Assembly: GCA_011620305.1 (NCBI GenBank)
Contig: WOZL01000089.1
Coordinates: forward strand, 1-22,049
DNA: 22,049 nucleotides
Source of the DNA: Candidatus Dojkabacteria bacterium
Lineage (GTDB): Bacteria; Patescibacteriota; Dojkabacteria; SC72
Direction: 5' to 3'
Shown in pieces: positions 8,123 through 14,831 of the stretch. Positions within the stretch are counted from its first letter, which is position 1; every line of letters begins with the position of its first letter. The notes beneath the pieces were generated by a model. It saw only the letters and a list, made by a program, of their open reading frames with translations. It was not told where the DNA came from and ran no database searches. The position numbers and the translations under genes are program-made.

Positions 8123-10087
8123 CTACTCTTCTGACTCATCTTGGTTCTCTTCAGCCTTGTTTATTTTCTGATAGAGTAAAAGGAGATCTTCATCTGGTTC
8201 AGGTATATCATTTTCTTGAGTAGTAGTGTCGGGGACAGTTTCAACACTACTTTCTTTAGCTTTCTTTTCTTTTGCTTCTATTATTTTCTTTTTAATATCT
8301 CCTCCTGCTTTCTCTTTAACAATTAGGTCATCTTTCTGTTCAAAGTAGTAACTTTCTGTTTCTTCATCTCCATCTTCTAATTTAGCAAAAGAAACTCCAG
8401 CAGGTTCTTGTTCTTGGTCTATATTAGCAATGTTCTCTGCAGTACCTCTTGGTTCTGGAGGGATGAGTGTATCATCTTCTTCTACAGTTTCTTCATCTTC
8501 TTTCCAAACCCTTACTAATATTAGAGGGACTATGAGTGAGAGGATTAAGAGTAGGAGACCTCCTGCAATTACATATACGACTAGCTTACTTATACTGTAA
8601 CCGAATATGTAGAATTTATCGGGGTCTCTTTGGTCAGCTGTAATGTTAAAAGTCCAACTCTTTTCTGCTTGAAGTCCTTTTGTATCTTCAAAGGTAATCT
8701 CTACCTTATGTAATCCTCCTTCATACTCTTCTTCTGTTTGGTATATTAAGGTGTATTCTGATTCTGATATTTTGTTAAACTTGGCTTGAGGGGTTACATC
8801 TGTTCCATCAATGGTTATTTTAATAGTGTCTTCGTTAATTTCTGAATTCTCACTAGCTAGTAAAGAAGCTCTAATTGTAATTAACCTATTCTTAATATCT
8901 TCATCAGTTGGAGATACATTTGTTATTTGTGGCTCAGGTATCTCTACTTGATCATCTGGTTTCTCTTTTTTATCTTCAACTTCTTCACCAATTATTTCAA
9001 TCTGAGGAGATACACCTCTACCTACTAAAGGTGGAACTTGGTTGTCAGGAGCTTTTATTACTGCTTTGTAAAGTCCAGCTGATAGCTCGCTTGTATTAAG
9101 TGTATACTCTTCAACATTGTAAGGTATATCATCATCTATTGTCTTCCAGGAGTCTTCATCTTGTAAACTTTGTGCCATGTGAAGTTCATAGTTTGTAATG
9201 GCGTTTCTGTCAGAAGCACCCCATTTAATGGTAAGTGGTTTACCCTGTTCTATTGATATTGCTTCCCAAGGTGAGATTATGGTCACTTTAGGCACATCAT
9301 TTTCTGCAGGGTTGACGCTGATAATCCATGATTGTGACTTTAGGTGTTTGCTGTATCCGTCGTGTATGAAGACATTTGCTAAGTAACTAGCTGGTTCTGA
9401 TGTACTTCCTTTAAACTGTATTTTTAATTTCCCGTTATTACCATTCTCTATTACAGTATATTTAAGCCATTGATTATTGGGAGTAAAAGAGAATGTGTAG
9501 TTTATAAAATCATTTTCAGGATCAGTAGCAGTTAGAATATATTCATATCCTACACCTGTATCAATATCTTGAGAGGGTTTTGAGTCTAAAGGTGAGGAAG
9601 TAAATTCAGGTGCACTATTATTAGCTACTGCCCTTATACCCTTTACATCGTAAGGGCTACTAATTACACATGCTGTATCGTAATTACCTTCGGATATAGT
9701 TCCGACTAGGTCATACGCTCTTGGCTCGGTAGGGGTAAATTCAAATGACTCTATTATATCTCCCTGTGACTCATCATACTCTTTACTAAATACTGTATTC
9801 CCAGATCTATCTGTAATTGCTACAGAAGTTATCCCAGAAGCTTGTGATATACCTTCTATTTGCATCCTCACAGTATTTTCAACTTCTAAAGTGTAAGGAT
9901 TAACATTTGGGAAAGATATTACACATGGATTCTCTTCACTTACTTCTACTTCTTGAAACGCTAAGTCTCTCCAATCGAAGTCCTCATTAACTACTTGCCA
10001 TACAATTAGGGGCAAGCATAGTACTAAAAAAAGAGACAAAATTAAAAAGTTCTTCTCGGCAGATTTTTGGGTATAGCTATTTTTCAT
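8123..10087 (-). CDS. Two-TM Ig/FN3-domain surface protein with acidic cytoplasmic tail
   Basis: A 654-residue protein I cannot assign to a named family. A basic start precedes a helix at about residues 13-31. Outside the membrane there is an N-terminal beta domain (about 50-148, with C55 and C140 as a likely disulfide). A cadherin/putative-Ig repeat follows at about 158-259 (APEFTSSP, then LTATDPENDFINY, then HDGYSKH). An FN3-like domain covers about 266-365 (LTIKWGASDRNAITNYELH, then LSAGLYKAVI) and an Ig-like domain about 385-482. A second helix at about 500-526 is followed by a ~128-residue, strongly acidic cytoplasmic tail ending in DESEE. There is no sortase-type motif. It is 15 bases from the solute-binding-protein gene, suggesting co-transcription with it and the sortase. 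It could be an adhesin, an envelope scaffold, or a receptor whose tail contacts cytoplasmic partners. Confidence 0.75.
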   Translation of the reverse strand: MKNSYTQKSAEKNFLILSLFLVLCLPLIVWQVVNEDFDWRDLAFQEVEVSEENPCVISFPNVNPYTLEVENTVRMQIEGISQASGITSVAITDRSGNTVFSKEYDESQGDIIESFEFTPTEPRAYDLVGTISEGNYDTACVISSPYDVKGIRAVANNSAPEFTSSPLDSKPSQDIDTGVGYEYILTATDPENDFINYTFSFTPNNQWLKYTVIENGNNGKLKIQFKGSTSEPASYLANVFIHDGYSKHLKSQSWIISVNPAENDVPKVTIISPWEAISIEQGKPLTIKWGASDRNAITNYELHMAQSLQDEDSWKTIDDDIPYNVEEYTLNTSELSAGLYKAVIKAPDNQVPPLVGRGVSPQIEIIGEEVEDKKEKPDDQVEIPEPQITNVSPTDEDIKNRLITIRASLLASENSEINEDTIKITIDGTDVTPQAKFNKISESEYTLIYQTEEEYEGGLHKVEITFEDTKGLQAEKSWTFNITADQRDPDKFYIFGYSISKLVVYVIAGGLLLLILSLIVPLILVRVWKEDEETVEEDDTLIPPEPRGTAENIANIDQEQEPAGVSFAKLEDGDEETESYYFEQKDDLIVKEKAGGDIKKKIIEAKEKKAKESSVETVPDTTTQENDIPEPDEDLLLLYQKINKAEENQDESEE

Positions 10088-10102
10088 TACTATATATTAA
10101 TG

Positions 10103-11440
10103 TTAGTTATTAGTTTCTGCAAGCTGATCGTTAATATCTTGCTCAGCATTTCTTAAAGTTATTTTAATATCTCTTTGATCTTGGATAACTTCTGTTATCG
10201 CATTATTCAAAATCATCTCTACATAGCTTTGATCACCCATTCCCCAAGATTTCATATGAGGTGCCATCTCTGCGTAGGCTCTTAGATATGGATTGTTTTC
10301 CAAATTACTATTTAATATTACCAATGAGTATGGTTCACCAAAGGCCCTAATTTCAGATGATGCTGAGAAAATTCTCTCTTGATTCTCAACAAGATAGTTT
10401 ATGAAATCCCATGCTACTTCAGGATGTTCACATGTACTACTGACAGCATCTCCCCAATACATTGAGTAATATACAGGTGCATTGTTGCTTAGCTGAGGTG
10501 TAGGAGCAATTCCAAATTCTATAGAGGGTGCTGATTGAATAATGTCAAAGGCTCTCCAGCTTGGTGCAAACATCATAGCTAGTTTGCCCTCATAGAACAT
10601 CTCTAAGTCATCTCTTAAGTCACTGGTCCATATAGCGTCATCTCCTTGAGAGAATTGAGTATATACAGTCATAGCAGTTATTGCATTCTGGCTAGTAAGG
10701 TTAACAGAGGTATATGTGGAATCTATAATGTCTACATTGTTCAGAAGCAAAAGGTAGGAGAGAATATCTGCTGAATGCTTAATATTATTTGCAGTACCAA
10801 TTGCTGCTCCAGATGTTGTAATTTGTCCAAAACTGTTTTTAACTGTCATCTCTTGTGCAGCTTCTATAAAAGAGTCCCAGTCAGAAGGTGGAGAAGTGTA
10901 ACCTGCTTGATTAAGTAATTGTTTGTTGTAAAAAAGGGCTAACCCATCAATTTCCCAAGGCAAAGCATAAATATTTTCATCTTTAGCTGTGAAATCTTCT
11001 ACAGCAGTTGGGTAGAATGTTTCTGAATAGGTAGTTTGGTCCATAACAGTTGAAGGTAATGGGGATAGGTATTTATAATACTTTGGTGTCCATGTATTGT
11101 TAATCCTAAATATATCTGGTGCTGGCTCAATTGAGTTCTCAGCCTGTTGAAGTCTTGTGTAAAGAATATTCTCATAGTTAGTAAACGCCTGTTGTGAGTA
11201 AAGTATAGTGACACCAGGATTGGCTTCCTCAAATTCATCTATAAAGGGTTGCATTACACTCTCTGGCTCCCATAGTCCCCAGTAGGAGAGTTCAATATTC
11301 AAAGAGGGTTCGGTATCTCCATCATCTGGGGGATTTGAATCGTCGTCTTGAGGAAGCAAAAGTATTGCAGTAAAAACCAAAATGAGTATTATCAATACAG
11401 AGCCTAGAATTATCAGTAGCCTTTTCTGTTTAGGATTCAT
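10103..11440 (-). CDS. Membrane-tethered family 1 extracellular solute-binding protein
   Basis: A 445-residue protein of the ABC-transporter sugar-binding family. A longer reading from base 11515 adds 25 residues but runs into the sortase gene; I chose the ATG at 11440 because it starts directly before a signal anchor (MNPKQKRLLII, helix to about residue 29). An Asp/Pro-rich linker follows (QDDDSNPPDDGD), then the binding fold: IELSYWGLWEPESVMQPFI, FEEANPGVTI, DIFRINNTW, the signature ALPWEIDGLALFYNKQLL, WDSFIEAAQEMT, then FYEGKLAMMFAPSWRAF and HPEVAWDFINYL. There is no lipobox cysteine, so it is held by the helix instead of lipid. No permease or ATPase gene is adjacent. It starts 17 bases after the sortase stop. 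It may serve a distant transporter or act as a carbohydrate-binding surface protein. Confidence 0.88.
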   Translation of the reverse strand: MNPKQKRLLIILGSVLIILILVFTAILLLPQDDDSNPPDDGDTEPSLNIELSYWGLWEPESVMQPFIDEFEEANPGVTILYSQQAFTNYENILYTRLQQAENSIEPAPDIFRINNTWTPKYYKYLSPLPSTVMDQTTYSETFYPTAVEDFTAKDENIYALPWEIDGLALFYNKQLLNQAGYTSPPSDWDSFIEAAQEMTVKNSFGQITTSGAAIGTANNIKHSADILSYLLLLNNVDIIDSTYTSVNLTSQNAITAMTVYTQFSQGDDAIWTSDLRDDLEMFYEGKLAMMFAPSWRAFDIIQSAPSIEFGIAPTPQLSNNAPVYYSMYWGDAVSSTCEHPEVAWDFINYLVENQERIFSASSEIRAFGEPYSLVILNSNLENNPYLRAYAEMAPHMKSWGMGDQSYVEMILNNAITEVIQDQRDIKITLRNAEQDINDQLAETNN

Positions 11441-11457
11441 AATATATTGTACATAAA

Positions 11458-12252
11458 CTAATATTTTTCTGCCACTACTACAAGTCTTTTTGTACCTACA
11501 CCTAGTGGCCAGCAAGTCATTAAAGTTACAGTCTCCTTATCTCCTTGTGTCTTAAGTATCGAGAAATCGGTAGATTCAACAATCTTCTTTTTTCTTACAA
11601 CATAGTGAAGTTCTTGATTATCTCTTTGAATATATACATCATCTCCGATATCAACATTCTCTAATCGAGTAAATATAGTTTCTGGTAAATTCTGATGTCT
11701 TGAGAAGAAACTCTCAACTGAACTGTGACCATATATAAAGGAGTTCCCACCATCACCAGGTAAGGGTGTACCTTTAAAATGAGCAACCCCTCTTTTGAGA
11801 TATTCATCATAAACCTCTTCTTCAGTGCTCTCTACATTTGGAATTATTATAATATCCTCAATCCCCACACTAGCAATATCTATATACATGTCTTTACTGT
11901 ATTCCCTATCAACTACTACTTTTTTAGTTGAGTTAGTAATAGGGTCGTAAGTAAATTTACCCTCGAATGTGAGCCCCTTAATACTGCCCTCTAAATTACT
12001 AAAGTAGTCTTTACTTGGATCGTAATATGCAAATTCCTCTTCTATGTATTTTCTGTAAGAATCTGGTACAGGATTTTTCATCATATCTACTCTTGCTTGA
12101 GCTATCCAACCATCAATATATGACTTAGTTAGTGGTATAGCTTGAGAGAGTATAATCAATACTCCCAATACAAGTAGAGATACTGAAATAATTACTTTTA
12201 TTCTTTTTATTTTCTTTGATTCCTCTTCTGGAATATTCCATTGGTTGGGCAT
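11458..12252 (-). CDS. Sortase family transpeptidase
   Basis: A 264-residue membrane enzyme. Sortases cleave a sorting motif in secreted proteins and join the new C terminus to a cell-wall or pilin amine. An N-terminal helix at about residues 19-40 anchors it. The sortase barrel holds IYGHSS with catalytic His176, TLMTC with catalytic Cys247, and TKRLVVV with Arg256, the complete triad in the right order. The region before it (about 41-120) is longer than in a minimal sortase and unassigned. The TLxTC-x8-R arrangement fits the wider C/D/E group; I cannot fix the class. The best local candidate substrate is the TPQTG protein at 654-2399. It is the first gene of the minus-strand run and divergent from dnaJ, with its own extended -10. 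Confidence 0.93.
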   Translation of the reverse strand: MPNQWNIPEEESKKIKRIKVIISVSLLVLGVLIILSQAIPLTKSYIDGWIAQARVDMMKNPVPDSYRKYIEEEFAYYDPSKDYFSNLEGSIKGLTFEGKFTYDPITNSTKKVVVDREYSKDMYIDIASVGIEDIIIIPNVESTEEEVYDEYLKRGVAHFKGTPLPGDGGNSFIYGHSSVESFFSRHQNLPETIFTRLENVDIGDDVYIQRDNQELHYVVRKKKIVESTDFSILKTQGDKETVTLMTCWPLGVGTKRLVVVAEKY

Positions 12253-12259
12253 AATAGTT

Positions 12260-12268
12260 ATGATAGCA
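12260..12268 (-). promoter_or_regulatory. Extended -10 promoter of the sortase gene, probably leaderless
   Basis: The minus strand reads TGC-TATCAT, then seven bases (AACTATT), then the sortase ATG. This is one mismatch from the extended -10 consensus, with the same seven-base spacing as alaS and rsmE, predicting transcription start at the ATG. No Shine-Dalgarno is present. Confidence 0.6.
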
Positions 12269-12290
12269 TGAATAAAAGTTGCTTGCCCAG

Positions 12291-12317
12291 TATATAAAAT
12301 TTGGCAATATATAAAAT
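12291..12317 (+). repeat. Direct repeat TATATAAAAT in the sortase-dnaJ divergent region
   Basis: TATATAAAAT occurs at 12291-12300 and again at 12308-12317, a 17-base period. Each copy contains a TATAAA-like hexamer and could be a -10 for an upstream dnaJ start or a regulator-binding half site. No CIRCE-type inverted repeat (TTAGCACTC/GAGTGCTAA) is present. Confidence 0.5.
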
Positions 12318-12330
12318 GATTTGCTAAAAT
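12301..12330 (+). promoter_or_regulatory. Candidate dnaJ promoter
   Basis: TTGGCA (12301-12306, one mismatch to TTGACA), an 18-base spacer and TAAAAT (12325-12330) preceded by TGC, an extended -10. Transcription from here would start only a few bases before the dnaJ ATG and would exclude the AGGAG at 12331. The TATATAAAAT copies upstream are alternative -10 elements. Confidence 0.45.
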
Positions 12331-12335
12331 AGGAG
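12331..12335 (+). promoter_or_regulatory. Shine-Dalgarno site of dnaJ
   Basis: AGGAG lies four bases before the ATG at 12340 and is the strongest Shine-Dalgarno match in the window, though the spacing is on the short side. It supports the start, which also gives the expected first J-domain residues. Confidence 0.55.
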
Positions 12336-12339
12336 TCGT

Positions 12340-13443
12340 ATGGCAAATAAAAAAGATTACTATAAAATTTTAGGTGTAGATAAAAAGGCATCTCAGGATG
12401 AGATTAAAAAAGCTTACCGTAAGCTTGTTAAAAAATATCATCCTGATGTAAATGATGCTGATGATGCAGAGAAAAAGTTCAAGGAGGTTCAAGAGGCGTA
12501 TGAAGTACTCTCTGATGAAACAAAGAGAAAAGCATATGACCAATACGGTCATGCTGGTACAGCAGGATTTGGTGGACAAGGTGACCCATATAGTGGCTTT
12601 AATGGTTATACGCAGGGTGCACCATTTGATATGGGAGATATCTTTAATACCTTTTTTGGTGGTAATACTAGTGGTTTTGATTTTGGATTTGGTGGACAAA
12701 GAGGTAGGCAGCAGGAAGTTAGAGGTTCTGATGTGAGGTATAAGATAAGGCTTGATTTTGACGAAGCAGTTAAGGGTGGGACTTTTAAACTTAATATAGA
12801 AAGAGATGTAAGGTGCTCAAAATGTAAAGGTACTGGTAGTGAAACTGGTGAGACAAAGGTCTGTCCTAAGTGTGGAGGATCAGGAAGAATACAGAACATA
12901 CAACGCACTATCTTAGGCTCAATATCAGTTAACTCTGTCTGTGATGAGTGTGATGGGACCGGAGAGATACCAGAGGAGAAGTGCTCTAAATGTGGAGGAA
13001 GTGGTACTGAAGTAGAAAGAAAAGAAGAGAGAATTAAAGTTCCTGCTGGGGCATATGATGGTATGATACTAAGATTTAAGGGAGGTGGTAACGCAGGTCC
13101 TAAAGGTGCACCATCTGGAGACCTATATATAGAGGTTGAAGTAGAACCATCTAAGGAGTTCGAGAGAAGAGGTAATGACCTTTACTCAGAAGTAGAGATT
13201 CCTATATATACGGCGGTATTAGGGGGTGATATTAAAGTTAACACTCCTTACGGTAAGGTGACTCTGAAAATTCCTAAAGCTACAGAAGGAGGTTCAATAT
13301 TTAGAATTAAGGGGAAAGGTATGTCTGTTTTAGGTAATGAGGATGAAAAGGGAGACCTTTATGTTAAAACAAATCTAGAAGTTCCTAAGAGGGTTTCAAG
13401 AAAAGAAAGAAAGCTGTGGGAAGAGCTTAAAAAGATTTCTTAA
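12340..13443 (+). CDS. dnaJ: Chaperone protein DnaJ (type I Hsp40)
   Basis: A 367-residue cochaperone that stimulates the DnaK ATPase and delivers clients, of normal type I length. The J domain (about 5-70) opens with DYYKILGV and has the essential HPD at 34-36. A Gly/Phe-rich region follows (about 75-120). The zinc-binding domain has all four CxxCxGxG repeats: [24 protein letters not shown] and CSKCGGSG (Cys159/162, 175/178, 201/204, 215/218). The C-terminal substrate domains follow ([20 protein letters not shown], then [12 protein letters not shown]). dnaK and grpE are not adjacent, so dnaJ stands alone between a divergent sortase gene and nusA. A strong intrinsic terminator follows. Confidence 0.97.
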   Translation: MANKKDYYKILGVDKKASQDEIKKAYRKLVKKYHPDVNDADDAEKKFKEVQEAYEVLSDETKRKAYDQYGHAGTAGFGGQGDPYSGFNGYTQGAPFDMGDIFNTFFGGNTSGFDFGFGGQRGRQQEVRGSDVRYKIRLDFDEAVKGGTFKLNIERDVRCSKCKGTGSETGETKVCPKCGGSGRIQNIQRTILGSISVNSVCDECDGTGEIPEEKCSKCGGSGTEVERKEERIKVPAGAYDGMILRFKGGGNAGPKGAPSGDLYIEVEVEPSKEFERRGNDLYSEVEIPIYTAVLGGDIKVNTPYGKVTLKIPKATEGGSIFRIKGKGMSVLGNEDEKGDLYVKTNLEVPKRVSRKERKLWEELKKIS

Positions 13444-13500
13444 AATATTTGCCTTATTAATGTTAATTTGATATACTTACAACGAAAGTTATATGGAGAG

Positions 13501-13531
13501 AGGTGAGGATTGAATGTCTCACCTTTTTTTT
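13501..13531 (+). terminator. Intrinsic terminator after dnaJ
   Basis: AGGTGAG (13501-13507) and CTCACCT (13518-13524) form a seven-base-pair stem with a ten-base loop, followed by a run of eight T (13524-13531). It is 57 bases after the dnaJ stop and 44 bases before nusA. This is the clearest terminator in the window. Confidence 0.88.
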
Positions 13532-13575
13532 CGAAAACTTCAGAATATTTAGTTTAATTTTTTAGTTTAAAAAAT

Positions 13576-14814
13576 ATGGCAATGACATCAGATTTTCTTT
13601 CTGCAGTAACACAGATTGCTGCTGAGAGAGGTTTTGATAAGGAGAAAGTGTTTGAAGCTTTGGAAGAAGCTGTTTTAACTGCATACCGAAGAGAGAAGTT
13701 TGGTTCTACTAGAGATGAGGAAGGTAACAAACTAGGAGAGAATCTTTCTGCTGAGGTTGATAGGGAGACAGGAGAGTTTAAACTTTTTGCTAACAAGGAA
13801 GTTGTAGAAGATGTAGAAGATGAAGAAAAAGAGATTGCTCTTTCAGAGGCTGAGTATATATCTCCTAATGTAGAAGTTGGAGATACTGTTCAGATTGAGA
13901 TACCTTCTGAGGACTTAGGTAGAATTGCTGCACAAGCAGCCAAACAAGTTGTTTTACAGAAGATGAGTGAATTTGAGAAAGATGCAATACTTGAGGAGTA
14001 TAGTGATAAGGTGGGAGAGGTATTTACCGCTCTTATGCAAAGAATGCAAAGAGGTGAGGTTGTATTTGAAATCGGTAAAGCTACTGCAGTTATGCCTCAA
14101 GAGGAGCAGATTGGTAATGAGTTTTACAAGGTTGGACAGAGGTATAAGGTTCTATTAAAGAGTATTGAGGATGGAAAGATCGTAGTTTCAAGATCTGACC
14201 CTAATTTCTTAATAGAGCTCTTTAAATTAGAAGTTCCAGAAATTGAGTCTGGAGTTGTTGAGATAAAGGCTGTTGCTAGAGAAGCAGGTATGAGAAGTAA
14301 GATTGCAGTTGTTTCCAACCAAGAAGGTGTTGACCCTATAGGTTCATGTGTTGGTCAAAGAGGTATTAGAATCGCAAACATCATGAATGAACTGGGTGAA
14401 GAGAAGATTGATATAATAGAATGGGATGAAGAATTAAGTGAGTTTGTTGCTAATGCTTTAAGTCCAGCCAAGGTTAATGAGGTAGAGATTGAGGGTGATA
14501 CAGCTACTGTTCAAGTAGATGCAGACCAACTCTCCTTAGCTATTGGTAAAGAGGGACAGAATGTAAGATTAGCTTGGAAGTTAACTGGACTGAAGATTGA
14601 TATTGAAGGTCCTGAAGGTGAAACTGCAGCTGAGATAGGTGATGGAGTTGAAGAGTATGCAGAGGCTACAGGAGATGAGGTTGTTGACGAAACTGAAGAA
14701 GAAACTGTAGAGAATGTGGAAGAAAAGGAGGAGAAGGAAGAAGTCGAAGCTGAAGAAGAGAAAGAGGAGAAAGAAGTTGAAGAAGAGGAAGAGAGTGAAG
14801 AAGAAGAGGAGTAA
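13576..14814 (+). CDS. nusA: Transcription termination/antitermination factor NusA
   Basis: A 412-residue RNA polymerase-binding factor that modulates pausing, termination and antitermination. The N-terminal polymerase-binding domain covers about 1-100 (DKEKVFEALEEAVLTAYRRE). An S1 domain covers about 135-205 (GEVVFEIGKATAVMPQEEQI, then GQRYKVLLKSIEDGKIVVSR). KH1 holds REAGMRSKIAV and DPIGSCVGQRGIRI (253-266), and KH2 holds LAIGKEGQNVRLAWKLTG (321-338). From about 356 a Glu-rich tail of nearly 60 residues runs to the end. An alternative ATG lies two codons in (MTSDFL). No Shine-Dalgarno and no clear promoter is seen in the 44 bases after the upstream terminator. infB follows after 17 bases, the classic nusA-infB pairing, but the usual genes between or after them (ylxR, rbfA) are absent. 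Confidence 0.96.
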   Translation: MAMTSDFLSAVTQIAAERGFDKEKVFEALEEAVLTAYRREKFGSTRDEEGNKLGENLSAEVDRETGEFKLFANKEVVEDVEDEEKEIALSEAEYISPNVEVGDTVQIEIPSEDLGRIAAQAAKQVVLQKMSEFEKDAILEEYSDKVGEVFTALMQRMQRGEVVFEIGKATAVMPQEEQIGNEFYKVGQRYKVLLKSIEDGKIVVSRSDPNFLIELFKLEVPEIESGVVEIKAVAREAGMRSKIAVVSNQEGVDPIGSCVGQRGIRIANIMNELGEEKIDIIEWDEELSEFVANALSPAKVNEVEIEGDTATVQVDADQLSLAIGKEGQNVRLAWKLTGLKIDIEGPEGETAAEIGDGVEEYAEATGDEVVDETEEETVENVEEKEEKEEVEAEEEKEEKEVEEEEESEEEEE

Positions 14815-14831
14815 TTTTAAATATTTAGATA

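Noticed and set aside
11441..11515. 25-residue extension of the solute-binding protein into the sortase gene
   Set aside because: The extension lies mostly within the sortase coding end and precedes an otherwise perfect signal-anchor start at 11440.
12253..12339. CIRCE heat-shock operator before dnaJ
   Set aside because: Neither half of the TTAGCACTC/GAGTGCTAA palindrome is present.
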